45,634 nucleotides of DNA from assembly GCA_905181825.1 (NCBI GenBank), contig CAJIZJ010000037.1, forward strand, positions 1-45,634, in the 5' to 3' direction. A program made the translations under genes and the position numbers. This DNA is from an uncultured Flavobacteriaceae bacterium. Lineage in GTDB: Bacteria; Bacteroidota; Bacteroidia; Flavobacteriales; Flavobacteriaceae. Under the pieces are notes generated by a model. The model was not told the DNA's origin. It was given only the letters and a program-made list of their open reading frames with translations, and did not search any database. Below, piece by piece: positions 1 to 8,018 of the stretch; the first letter of the stretch is position 1; the number at the start of each line of letters is the position of its first letter.

Positions 1-1
1 G

Positions 2-337
2 AATAAGCCTGTTTTTGAGAAGGTTTCTACATCAAGAGCTTTGACATTTTCATGGTTAACACCAAACAAAAAATTTGATTTAAATACAAATACTAACGGA
101 GAGCATAGAGCATTTGTTCTTACAGGAACATACGAAGAAGTATTTCCGTTAGATATATTTCCAATGCAGATTTTAAAAGCTTGTATGTATCAAGACCTTG
201 ACGAAATGGAAGCTTTAGGGATGTACGAAGTTGCACCAGAAGATTTTGCACTGACCGAATTTGTATGTGTTTCCAAACAACCACATCAAAAAATAATTAG
301 AGAAGGACTAGACTTAATGCTAAAAGAAATAGGATAA
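2..337 (+). CDS. nqrA: Na+-translocating NADH:quinone reductase subunit A, C-terminal part
   Basis: This is the last ~111 codons of NqrA; the frame is open to the left edge, so the gene is cut by the window. NqrA is the cytosolic, quinone-associated subunit of the Na+-NQR sodium pump. The visible part has the C-terminal pattern of the family: a STSRALTFSW stretch, an EVFPLDIFPMQILKA segment and an acidic tail ending in MLKEIG. The stop is 2 nt before the ATG of nqrB, so the two are translated as one unit. The identification rests on this C-terminus and on the perfect gene order that follows. The promoter of the operon must lie upstream, outside the window. Confidence 0.93.
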   Translation, partial: NKPVFEKVSTSRALTFSWLTPNKKFDLNTNTNGEHRAFVLTGTYEEVFPLDIFPMQILKACMYQDLDEMEALGMYEVAPEDFALTEFVCVSKQPHQKIIREGLDLMLKEIG

Positions 338-339
338 AA

Positions 340-1563
340 ATGAGTTTAAAAAGTAATTTACACACCATTAAAGAAAAGTATAAAGGCACTAAAATGGCTC
401 CGGCCTTTAATGCTCTGCATACATTTTTGTATTTACCAAACGAAACCACTCACAATGGCACGCACATAAAAGCTGCTGATGATTTAAAGCGTACCATGAA
501 CACGGTTATTATGGCGATGGTTCCTTGTTTGATTTTCGGAATGTTTAATGCCGGTTACCAACACCATTTAGCTTTAGGGGTTATTGATTCTGCTCAAGGT
601 TTTTTAGGAGCTTCCTTTTGGACTTGGGATAACTTAGTAATTGGAATGTGGAAAGTATTGCCATTAGTGGTCGTATCTTACGGGGTAGGCTTAGCAATTG
701 AATTCCTTTTTGCGGTCATTAAAGGTCATGAAGTGGAGGAAGGATATCTGGTTACAGGTATGCTAGTGCCACTTATTGTACCGATTGACTTACCTCTTTG
801 GATGCTAGCAGTAGCAGTTGCTTTTGGAGTGGTCATTGGAAAAGAAGTTTTTGGAGGTACAGGGATGAATATTCTAAATCCAGCATTAACGATTAGAGCC
901 TTTTTATTCTTTGCGTATCCAACATGGATGAGTGGAGATAAAGTGTGGGTACATGGTGCAGTTGAAAGAGATCAAGCAATTGCTGCTGGTCAAAATCTAG
1001 ATGCTATTTCAGGAGAAACTATCTTAGGAAGTTACGCTCAGGGGCAAGAAATTGTATACAGTTATGCGGACATGTTTTTTGGAATTATTCCTGGATCCAT
1101 AGGAGAAACGTCAAAGTTGTTAATTATACTAGGAGGTCTTTTCTTGATATTTACAAAAATTGGAAGTTGGAGAATTATTTTAAGTACCCTTGTAGGAGCC
1201 CTTAGCATGGGGTTAATTTTTAACGGCGTTGTAGATGCCGGATGGATCACAAGTTCAAGTAAGTTTTTCGGACTAATGAGTGTTCCTTTTTGGCAACACC
1301 TTATTATTGGAAGTATATTATTTGGAGCCGTGTTTATGGCAACAGATCCTGTGACTGCTGCTCAAACCAACAAAGGAAAATGGATTTACGGATTTTTAAT
1401 TGGATTTATATCTATTATGATTCGTGTATTTAATCCAGCATACCCTGAAGGCGTCTTTTTAGCAATCCTTCTAATGAACGTCTTTGCACCAACTATAGAC
1501 CATTATGTGGTGCAAGGAAATGTAAAAAAACGAATGAAACGTATTAAAGTTAAAACAGCATAA
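340..1563 (+). CDS. nqrB: Na+-NQR subunit B, membrane flavoprotein
   Basis: This 407-residue multi-spanning membrane protein is close to the usual ~410 residues of NqrB. NqrB carries covalent FMN and riboflavin and is central to electron-driven Na+ transport. Many hydrophobic helices are visible, as are conserved stretches such as FGGTGMNILNPAL and VFMATDPVTAA. The covalent FMN site is expected at the Thr of D221-A-I-S-G-E-T227; the ApbE target consensus usually reads SGAT, so Glu at the third position is a deviation (see findings). The gene lies 2 nt after nqrA and 2 nt before nqrC, in the standard nqrA-F order. Confidence 0.97.
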   Translation: MSLKSNLHTIKEKYKGTKMAPAFNALHTFLYLPNETTHNGTHIKAADDLKRTMNTVIMAMVPCLIFGMFNAGYQHHLALGVIDSAQGFLGASFWTWDNLVIGMWKVLPLVVVSYGVGLAIEFLFAVIKGHEVEEGYLVTGMLVPLIVPIDLPLWMLAVAVAFGVVIGKEVFGGTGMNILNPALTIRAFLFFAYPTWMSGDKVWVHGAVERDQAIAAGQNLDAISGETILGSYAQGQEIVYSYADMFFGIIPGSIGETSKLLIILGGLFLIFTKIGSWRIILSTLVGALSMGLIFNGVVDAGWITSSSKFFGLMSVPFWQHLIIGSILFGAVFMATDPVTAAQTNKGKWIYGFLIGFISIMIRVFNPAYPEGVFLAILLMNVFAPTIDHYVVQGNVKKRMKRIKVKTA

Positions 1564-1565
1564 AT

Positions 1566-2324
1566 ATGAGCACTAATACAGATACTAATAAATACACGAT
1601 CTTATTTGCTATCGGAATGGTAGTTGTAGTTGGGTCATTGTTAGCTTTTACAGCCTCCTCTTTAAAACCAAATATTAAAGAGAATGAACGTATGGAAAAG
1701 CAACAAAACATACTATATGCGATGGGAATTAATGAAAACGGAGCAACGGATATTGTTTTTGTTGGGACAGATAAAGTTGCAGGAGAGTTTTCTAAATACA
1801 TCTCAAAACAACTCCTAATCAACGCTGACGGAAGTTCTACTGAAAATACAGAAGCTTACCTTATAGATGTTAAAAAAGAACAAGCCAAAGCAAAAAATGG
1901 AGGCATAAGACTATTGCCTTTGTTTGTAGGCGAAAAAGAAGGAGAATCATTTTATATAGTACCTATTCGAGGAAAAGGACTTTGGGATGCTATTTGGGGT
2001 TATGTGTCACTCAATGAAGATATGGTTATTCAAGGTGCCTTTTTTGATCATGCTGCCGAAACACCTGGTTTGGGAGCTAATATCAAACAACGCTATTTTA
2101 TGGATGATTTTGTAGGAGAGCAGCTACTAACTGCTTCTGGAGACTTCAAAGGAATCACAGTTGCCAAAGGTAACAATGATCCTAAAAATCTAACAAAAGA
2201 CGATTATGAAGTAGATGCATTAGCAGGAGCTACCATTACAGGCGATGGTGTGTCTGCAATGATTAAGAGCGATCTAAAATTGTATTTACCATACTTTAAA
2301 AATTTAAAAAATCAATTGAATTAA
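1566..2324 (+). CDS. nqrC: Na+-NQR subunit C, FMN-binding
   Basis: This 252-residue protein has one N-terminal transmembrane helix (about residues 10-31) followed by a periplasmic FMN-binding domain. NqrC holds a covalent FMN that passes electrons within the pump. The flavinylation motif is seen as D217-A-L-A-G-A-T223-I-T, so T223 is the predicted attachment site for the ApbE enzyme encoded downstream; Ala replaces the usual Ser before GAT. The segment AAETPGLGANI is the conserved FMN-domain signature (ETPGLG). It is packed between nqrB and nqrD with 1-2 nt gaps. Confidence 0.97.
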   Translation: MSTNTDTNKYTILFAIGMVVVVGSLLAFTASSLKPNIKENERMEKQQNILYAMGINENGATDIVFVGTDKVAGEFSKYISKQLLINADGSSTENTEAYLIDVKKEQAKAKNGGIRLLPLFVGEKEGESFYIVPIRGKGLWDAIWGYVSLNEDMVIQGAFFDHAAETPGLGANIKQRYFMDDFVGEQLLTASGDFKGITVAKGNNDPKNLTKDDYEVDALAGATITGDGVSAMIKSDLKLYLPYFKNLKNQLN

Positions 2325-2325
2325 C

Positions 2326-2970
2326 ATGGGACTACTTTCAAAAAAAGATGCCAAATTAATAACGGATCCCTTAGCTGATAACAATCCGATTACAATTCAA
2401 GTATTAGGAATATGTTCTGCCTTGGCTATTACTGCTGAGCTCAAAGCGTCTCTGGTAATGGGCATTGCAGTTTTATTTGTACTAGGTATTGGTAATGTTG
2501 TTATTTCATTAATGCGGAATATCATTCCTTCAAAAATTAGAATCATCGTTCAACTTATAGTTGTAGCGTCATTAGTAATTATTGTAGATCAAGTCCTTAA
2601 AGCTTACGCTTATGAACTTAGTAAGACGCTGTCAGTGTTTGTTGGTTTGATTATTACCAATTGTATTATAATGGGGCGTTTTGAAGCCTTTGCTCTTGGA
2701 AATGGACCATGGAAAGCTTTTTTAGATGGTATAGGTAACGCACTAGGATATGCGCTCATATTGCTAGTCGTTGGTTTCTTTAGAGAACTTCTAGGATCTG
2801 GAACTCTTTTTGGAATTCCAGTACTTGGAGACCCCATCGAAAAAACGGGGCTCTATTCTATTGGATATGAAAACAATGGGTTTATGCTAATGCCTCCAAT
2901 GGCCTTAATTATTGTAGGTCTGATTATATGGGTACAAAGAAGTAGAAACACAACATTAATTGAAGATTAA
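2326..2970 (+). CDS. nqrD: Na+-NQR subunit D, integral membrane
   Basis: This 214-residue, very hydrophobic protein belongs to the NqrD/RnfE family, normally about 210 residues. NqrD and NqrE face each other in the membrane and together hold an Fe centre through two cysteines each. The two expected cysteines are present: C30 in VLGICSAL and C113 in ITNCIIMGRFEAFA. The motif GRFEAFALGN is typical of the subunit. It starts 1 nt after nqrC; a 30-nt spacer separates it from nqrE, the widest gap in the operon. Confidence 0.97.
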   Translation: MGLLSKKDAKLITDPLADNNPITIQVLGICSALAITAELKASLVMGIAVLFVLGIGNVVISLMRNIIPSKIRIIVQLIVVASLVIIVDQVLKAYAYELSKTLSVFVGLIITNCIIMGRFEAFALGNGPWKAFLDGIGNALGYALILLVVGFFRELLGSGTLFGIPVLGDPIEKTGLYSIGYENNGFMLMPPMALIIVGLIIWVQRSRNTTLIED

Positions 2971-3000
2971 CTTCTTTAGTAAGAATTTAAATAAAAGACA

Positions 3001-3714
3001 ATGATAGAACACATCGAATTATTTTTCAAATCAATTTTTATTGATAATATGGTGTTTGCGGTTTTCTTAGGTATGTGTTCATACTTAGCCGTCTCTAAAA
3101 AAGTAGCCACTGCAGTTGGACTTGGAGCCGCCGTAATTTTTGTATTGGCAATTACAGTGCCTTTAAACTGGTTATTAGACCAGTATTTATTGCAGCCTGG
3201 TGCCTTACAATGGCTTGGACCAGAGTTTAAAGAATATGACTTAAGTTTTCTTTCTTTCATAATGTTCATAGCAACCATAGCAACCATGGTACAGTTAGTA
3301 GAGATTGTGGTGGAAAAGTTTTCACCATCATTATACAATTCATTGGGTATTTTCTTACCATTAATTGCAGTAAACTGTGCTATTTTGGGAGGCTCTCTAT
3401 TTATGCAGTCTCGTGAAATCGAAACCTTAGGTCTAGCTGTTAATTATGGGATATCTTCTGGTATTGGTTGGTTCTTAGCTATTTTAGCTATTGCATCTAT
3501 TCGTGAAAAGATCAGATATTCAAATGTACCAGGACCCTTAAGAGGTTTGGGAATAACGTTCATTGTTACAGGACTAATGGGTATTGGTTTCTTGAGCTTT
3601 GGAGGAATGCTAACTGGAGGAGACGAAGAAGTTAAAGAAACCCCAGAAGTGGTAGTAGTAGAAGCCACAGACATTAAAAAAGAAATTGAAAACCAAACAA
3701 AAATAGTTAACTAA
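3001..3714 (+). CDS. nqrE: Na+-NQR subunit E, integral membrane
   Basis: This 237-residue membrane protein belongs to the NqrE/RnfA family. The two Fe-ligand cysteines of the NqrD/NqrE cluster are present: C26 in FLGMCSYLA and C126 in AVNCAILGGSLF. The membrane core ends near residue 205. The rest, about 30 residues starting GGDEEVKETPEVVV, is a charged soluble tail that the ~200-residue proteobacterial proteins lack. I read it as a lineage-specific C-terminal extension. The gene ends 1 nt before nqrF. Confidence 0.96.
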   Translation: MIEHIELFFKSIFIDNMVFAVFLGMCSYLAVSKKVATAVGLGAAVIFVLAITVPLNWLLDQYLLQPGALQWLGPEFKEYDLSFLSFIMFIATIATMVQLVEIVVEKFSPSLYNSLGIFLPLIAVNCAILGGSLFMQSREIETLGLAVNYGISSGIGWFLAILAIASIREKIRYSNVPGPLRGLGITFIVTGLMGIGFLSFGGMLTGGDEEVKETPEVVVVEATDIKKEIENQTKIVN

Positions 3715-3715
3715 T

Positions 3716-5023
3716 ATGATTTTAGCCGCTGGAACATCCGGAACCATTTTAGCTACTGTTGTAGCATTTTTAGTAATTTCATTGCTATTAATTAGTGTGC
3801 TCCTTTTTGTAAAACAAAAACTATCACCATCAGGACCTGTTAAGATCCTTATTAATGGTGAACGCGAAATAGAAGTAGCCTCAGGTGCTACTTTGCTATC
3901 CACTTTAAGTGGGAATAAAATATTTTTACCATCTGCTTGTGGTGGAGGTGGAACATGTATTCAATGTGAATGTCACGTGTTATCAGGTGGAGGAGAAGCC
4001 TTGCCTACAGAAACGCCTCATTTCTCAAGAAAAGAGTTAAAACACGGGGCTCGTTTATCTTGCCAAGTAAAGGTAAAACAAGACATGGAGATAACCATTC
4101 CAGAAGAAGTTTTTGGAATTAAGAAATGGGAAGCTACTGTCGTACGTAACTACAACGTTGCCTCTTTCATTAAAGAATTTGTCGTCGAAATTCCTGAAGA
4201 CATGGGTTATAAGGCTGGTGGATATATCCAGATTGAAATCCCAGAATGTGAGGTTAATTTCAAAGATATTGATATTACTGCGCATCCTGAAGAACATGAA
4301 ACAGCTGATAAGTTTCAAGCAGAATGGGATAAGTTTGGTCTTTGGCCATTAACAATGAAAAATAAAGAAACAGTAGAACGTGCCTATTCAATGGCATCTT
4401 ACCCTGCTGAAGGTCGCGAGATTATGCTAAATGTACGTATAGCAACTCCACCATGGGATCGTGCTAATAATGGCTGGATGGATGTGAATCCAGGGATTGC
4501 GTCCTCTTATATTTTTGCTCAAAAACCAGGTGATAAAGTGACTATTTCTGGACCTTACGGTGAATTTTTTATCAATGAAAGTGAGTCTGAAATGCTTTAC
4601 GTTGGCGGTGGTGCTGGAATGGCACCAATGCGTTCACACCTTTATCATCTTTTCAGAACCCTTAAAACAGGTCGTAAAGTATCTTACTGGTACGGAGGGC
4701 GTTCTAAGCGTGAGTTATTTTACTTAGAACATTTTGAGGCTTTAGAAAGAGATTTCCCTAACTTCAAATTCCATTTAGCGCTCTCTGAACCAATGGAAGA
4801 AGATAACTGGAAAGTAAAAGAAAATATTGATGCCGAAGGCGATGGTTTTGTTGGATTTATTCATAACTGTGTTATTGATAATTATTTAAATCATCATGAG
4901 TCACCAGAAGATATCGAACTCTATTTCTGTGGACCACCATTGATGAATCAAGCGGTTCAGAAAATGGGTGAAGATTTTGGAATTGCAGATGAACACATTC
5001 GATTTGATGATTTTGGCGGCTAA
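3716..5023 (+). CDS. nqrF: Na+-NQR subunit F, NADH dehydrogenase with 2Fe-2S and FAD
   Basis: NqrF is the electron entry point of the pump: it oxidises NADH through FAD and a 2Fe-2S centre. The 435-residue protein has an N-terminal membrane anchor (about residues 10-32) and a ferredoxin domain with cluster cysteines C75, C81, C84 and C116 (SACGGGGTCIQC and SCQVK). It then has a ferredoxin-NADP-reductase-type domain with the FAD motif RAYSMAS, the NADH motif GGGAGMAPMRSH and the C-terminal FDDFGG. All cofactor residues look intact. It is the last gene of the operon and is followed by an intrinsic terminator. Confidence 0.98.
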   Translation: MILAAGTSGTILATVVAFLVISLLLISVLLFVKQKLSPSGPVKILINGEREIEVASGATLLSTLSGNKIFLPSACGGGGTCIQCECHVLSGGGEALPTETPHFSRKELKHGARLSCQVKVKQDMEITIPEEVFGIKKWEATVVRNYNVASFIKEFVVEIPEDMGYKAGGYIQIEIPECEVNFKDIDITAHPEEHETADKFQAEWDKFGLWPLTMKNKETVERAYSMASYPAEGREIMLNVRIATPPWDRANNGWMDVNPGIASSYIFAQKPGDKVTISGPYGEFFINESESEMLYVGGGAGMAPMRSHLYHLFRTLKTGRKVSYWYGGRSKRELFYLEHFEALERDFPNFKFHLALSEPMEEDNWKVKENIDAEGDGFVGFIHNCVIDNYLNHHESPEDIELYFCGPPLMNQAVQKMGEDFGIADEHIRFDDFGG

Positions 5024-5048
5024 TCGATTCTAAATATTTTAACCTGAG

Positions 5049-5073
5049 GCCCAACACATGTGTTGGGCTTTTT
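5049..5073 (+). terminator. intrinsic terminator of the nqr operon
   Basis: A perfect 20-nt palindrome, GCCCAACACATGTGTTGGGC (5049-5068), is followed at once by five T residues. It lies 25 nt after the nqrF stop. The hairpin would have at least 8 bp with a CATG loop. It also marks the boundary with the next gene, whose own -7 box begins 2 nt downstream. Confidence 0.85.
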
Positions 5074-5074
5074 G

Positions 5075-5082
5075 TATTTTTG
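5075..5082 (+). promoter_or_regulatory. -7 promoter box TATTTTTG, leaderless arrangement
   Basis: This is a perfect match to the Bacteroidota -7 consensus TAnnTTTG, placed directly after the nqr terminator. Only 4 nt (CATT) separate it from the ATG at 5087, so transcription should begin at or within a base or two of the start codon. No clear -33 TTG is seen at the usual distance. Confidence 0.6.
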
Positions 5083-5086
5083 CATT

Positions 5087-5464
5087 ATGAGTAAACCGCT
5101 GTCAAAACAAGAAATGCATAACTTAGCTATGAATCATGTAGGAAAGGATTTAGAGTCCCGTGGCTTTGAGTTTGTTGCTATAAATAGTAAGCTTAAAAAA
5201 CACCCTCAATTTGTTTGTATTGACAAAAACAGCCAATACTTTTTTGTCATAGTTCGTGTAGTAAAGCTTCCAGATAATCCTAGTAATTACGATGTGGTCT
5301 GGATGGAGACTTTTAAAAATCACGCAAAAGAAAAAGATGCTAAAGTCTTATATGCTGGAGTTGGAATTGGAAACCCTAAAGGGAATGATTTGCCCGTATT
5401 TTTAAATGAAGAATATCTTATTGAATACAATGGGATTCAAGTCATAGATACGAACCTTAATTAA
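5087..5464 (+). CDS. small conserved protein of unknown function between nqrF and apbE
   Basis: This is a 125-residue soluble protein starting MSKPLSKQEMHN. I chose ATG 5087 because the in-frame ATG at 5060 lies inside the nqr terminator hairpin and upstream of the -7 box. It has no flavin, iron-sulfur or membrane motif and is not a homologue of NqrF, although proteins at this locus can be labelled as an NQR subunit by proximity. The N-terminal helix (VGKDLESRGFEFVAIN) followed by strands ending FFVIVRVVK loosely recalls the restriction-endonuclease-like (YraN-type) fold, but the acidic catalytic residues are not evident. Its position between nqrF and apbE suggests a link to the pump; this is inference only. 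Confidence 0.8.
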   Translation: MSKPLSKQEMHNLAMNHVGKDLESRGFEFVAINSKLKKHPQFVCIDKNSQYFFVIVRVVKLPDNPSNYDVVWMETFKNHAKEKDAKVLYAGVGIGNPKGNDLPVFLNEEYLIEYNGIQVIDTNLN

Positions 5465-5470
5465 ATTAAA

Positions 5471-6445
5471 ATGACTAAAAAACTATTTTTTTTAATGTCC
5501 TTGATATTTGTTTCCTGTTCGGATTCTATTAATCAGTTGCGCGTTTCGGGTCCAGTATTTGGAACTACGTATTCAATTATTTACGATAGCAATACTAATT
5601 ATGAGACCGCTTTTGATAGTTTATTTTTTGAAATTAACCGCTCTATGTCTACTTATATATCTACCTCAGATATTTCAAAAGTTAATACAAATTTAGATGT
5701 TATTGTAGATCATCATTTCGAATCTGTATTTATAGCATCTAAAGCGATTCACAGCATAACAAACGGTCAGTTCGACCCCACCATTGGTGCTGTTGTTAAC
5801 GCATGGGACTTTGGTCCAGAAGGAAAAATAGAATCCTTAGATAGTCTAAAAATTATCGATCTAATGAGGTCAGTAGGAATGGAAAAACTAACGATGATTG
5901 ATGGGGTTGTCTCTAAGCCGTTAGCGACTCGCCTAGATTTCAATGCCATTGCCAAAGGGTATGGTGTAGATGTGATTGGTAAATTTTTAGAGTCTAAAGG
6001 GATTCAAAATTATCTTGTAGAAATTGGTGGAGAAATTCGTTCTTTTGGATTGAATTCTACTAAAAACGCCAAGTGGGTAGTAGGGGTTCAACATCCCGAT
6101 CTTGAAGGAGGACAGCCGTATGTTAATACGCTCACCCTTGAAAATGAATCTATGGCTACTTCAGGGACCTATCGTAAGCATAAATTGGATGAAAAGGGCA
6201 ACCGTTATGCACATATTATTGACACCAACACGGGCTATCCAACCAAAACAAATATATTAAGTGTTTCTGTGATAGCCAGTAATTGTATGACAGCTGATGG
6301 CTATGCTACAGCGCTGCAAGCTATGGGGGTTGAAGGGATCAGGATATTTCTAGAGACACATCCAGAGCTTAAAGTATTTATCGTTTATGTGTCTGAAGAT
6401 AATATATTTAAAACAGCTGTATTTAATGGGTTCCCTTTAAGTTAG
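5471..6445 (+). CDS. apbE: FAD:protein FMN transferase, lipoprotein
   Basis: ApbE transfers FMN from FAD onto Thr residues of NqrB and NqrC. This 324-residue form has a lipoprotein signal peptide with lipobox FVSC (lipid-modified C16), so it would act on the outer face of the inner membrane, where the NqrC FMN domain sits. Family motifs are seen: LDFNAIAKGYGVD, VEIGGEIRSFG, HIIDTNTGYP (usually HIIDPxTG) and MTADGYATAL. It lies 6 nt after the small protein gene and just downstream of nqr, which fits its role in maturing that complex. Its TAG stop overlaps the stop of the convergent methyltransferase gene. Confidence 0.96.
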   Translation: MTKKLFFLMSLIFVSCSDSINQLRVSGPVFGTTYSIIYDSNTNYETAFDSLFFEINRSMSTYISTSDISKVNTNLDVIVDHHFESVFIASKAIHSITNGQFDPTIGAVVNAWDFGPEGKIESLDSLKIIDLMRSVGMEKLTMIDGVVSKPLATRLDFNAIAKGYGVDVIGKFLESKGIQNYLVEIGGEIRSFGLNSTKNAKWVVGVQHPDLEGGQPYVNTLTLENESMATSGTYRKHKLDEKGNRYAHIIDTNTGYPTKTNILSVSVIASNCMTADGYATALQAMGVEGIRIFLETHPELKVFIVYVSEDNIFKTAVFNGFPLS

Positions 6446-7209
6446 GGCTTATAAACTACTGGGATGATTTCTCCTTTTGCGAGTCTGTATTTGTCAATTT
6501 CTTCTGTGCTTAGTTGGCTTGTGTAGTCTATAGCGTCTACTCTAAACCCACAACTTTCTAGTTTTTTAAAATAGTCCGTTCCATAAACACGAACATGGTC
6601 ATATTGACCAAATAGTTTAGCTCTTTCTTTAGGGTCCGTAATTGTGTGATCTTCAAATGTGATGTCACGTTTTAAGTCTTGAGGGATTTGAAACACACCC
6701 ATACCCCCAGGTTTCATCACACGATACAGTTCTTGTATTGCTTTGGTGTCGTCTAAAATATGCTCGAGTACATGGTTGCACAAAATGCTGTCAAAGCTAT
6801 TAGACTCAAAGGGAAGATTACATATATCTGCTTTCACTGTTGCAATTGGTGAGTTTAAGTCTGTAGTTATATACTCAAAATGTTCAATTTTTTTGAAACG
6901 TTTATAAAAAGCTTGTTCGGGAGCGAAATGCAATAGTTTTTTAGGTTTTATAAAAAAGTCTGTTTGAGATTTTAGGTACAGCCAAAGCAGTCTATGACGC
7001 TCTAAAGAAAGGGTAGAAGGGGAGAGTACATTTTCTCGTTGCCTACCATATCCGTAAGGTAAAAACCGTCTAAAACCCTTGCCGTCAATGGGGTCTATAT
7101 AAGTATTACCTTTCAAAAAATAGACAAGTAGTGGCTGGGCTATAAAACTCAACTTAATGAGCAACGGCCGTGGTATTAAATTTAAAATAAACTTAAAAAG
7201 TGTTTTCAA
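6442..7209 (-). CDS. class I SAM-dependent methyltransferase
   Basis: This 255-residue protein has a Methyltransf_11-type core at about residues 85-200. After the SAM-binding region come an acidic end of strand 2 (YITTDLN), DICNLPFESNSFD, CNHVLEHILDD and LYRVMKPGGMGVFQIP, the usual motifs II-IV of this class. The first motif is unusual: LLHFAPEQAFY replaces the Gly-rich DxGxGxG loop. The hydrophobic N-terminus (residues 1-35) may associate with the membrane. The substrate is unknown. It is the last gene of the map-DUF3050 unit, 3 nt after DUF3050. Confidence 0.85.
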   Translation of the reverse strand: MKTLFKFILNLIPRPLLIKLSFIAQPLLVYFLKGNTYIDPIDGKGFRRFLPYGYGRQRENVLSPSTLSLERHRLLWLYLKSQTDFFIKPKKLLHFAPEQAFYKRFKKIEHFEYITTDLNSPIATVKADICNLPFESNSFDSILCNHVLEHILDDTKAIQELYRVMKPGGMGVFQIPQDLKRDITFEDHTITDPKERAKLFGQYDHVRVYGTDYFKKLESCGFRVDAIDYTSQLSTEEIDKYRLAKGEIIPVVYKP

Positions 7210-7212
7210 AAT

Positions 7213-8007
7213 TTAAGTGTTTTGAACCTCTAATGTATTAAGTTTTAAAATAGAGTCTGTAATATGATCCCATAATTTTAGGCGTAGTTTTAAAGCTTCT
7301 TTTGCCGTTTCTAATACTTCCTCCCATTTTTGGGTGTCATCTCCACACAATTCGGCTACCATCTTTAGAGATATAGGTCCGTGTTCGTCTCCGTCCAACT
7401 CAATATGACGATTTAAGTAATATAGTAATTTGCTATAGGTTTCATTATCACTAGTTTTAGACTGCCCAACAATTTCTAGAAACATGTCAGGAATAACATC
7501 TTCTCTTCCAAATGTAAAAGCAGACGCAATGCTGTGTGCCTTATTGGAATTAACAACGTCCATTGTAAAGTTAATAAACTCTAATATTGGAGCCTCTAAA
7601 TTAATTTTTTTAGCAGCGACATCTACATCATCACCTTCATTTATGGCCTTTATAAAATGATCTATGTCACTAGTATTTGCTCCTACTTGAACCATGGCGT
7701 CGATATACATTTCGTAGTGACTCATGGCTTCGCCAAGTTCATTAATGTCACTTTCTTCAGCCATCACTATTTCATTAATAAACCGTGCCGTAGGTCCCTT
7801 TCCTTTTGGAGTCCAGGGAGTATGTACATTGGTTAAGTGATTTTGGAGTGATTTCAATAAGGACATGAAATCCCAAACAGCAAAAACATGCTTCTCCATA
7901 AAAACAGCAACATCATCAATTGTAGAGAGTGTGCTGTAAAGTGGATGTGATTTTAATTGATCCCTTAGCGGTTCTAGTTTTGATTCAATTAATTGTATGT
8001 GGTTCAT
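7213..8007 (-). CDS. DUF3050 protein, heme-oxygenase-like fold
   Basis: This 264-residue helical protein matches the DUF3050 family in sequence pattern: FMEKHVFAVWDFM near residues 36-48, EIVMAEESD, AMSHYEMYID and HIELDGDEHGP. The family is predicted to have the heme-oxygenase-like helical fold. The spaced Glu/His/Asp residues (E38, H40, the EES cluster, and the late HIELDGDEH block) could form a di-metal site as in heme-oxygenase-like diiron enzymes. No function is established that I know of. It sits between map and a methyltransferase with gaps of 11 and 3 nt, so it is co-transcribed with them. Confidence 0.85.
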   Translation of the reverse strand: MNHIQLIESKLEPLRDQLKSHPLYSTLSTIDDVAVFMEKHVFAVWDFMSLLKSLQNHLTNVHTPWTPKGKGPTARFINEIVMAEESDINELGEAMSHYEMYIDAMVQVGANTSDIDHFIKAINEGDDVDVAAKKINLEAPILEFINFTMDVVNSNKAHSIASAFTFGREDVIPDMFLEIVGQSKTSDNETYSKLLYYLNRHIELDGDEHGPISLKMVAELCGDDTQKWEEVLETAKEALKLRLKLWDHITDSILKLNTLEVQNT

Positions 8008-8018
8008 TTTACTATTGA

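Noticed and set aside
2976-3338. Open frame of 120 codons on the minus strand across nqrE
   Set aside because: It is opposite a well-identified NQR subunit, has no recognisable motif and no promoter box, and is best explained as a shadow.
5060-5086. Upstream ATG extending the small protein after nqrF
   Set aside because: This ATG lies in the loop of the nqr terminator hairpin and before the -7 box, so it would not be in the transcript.
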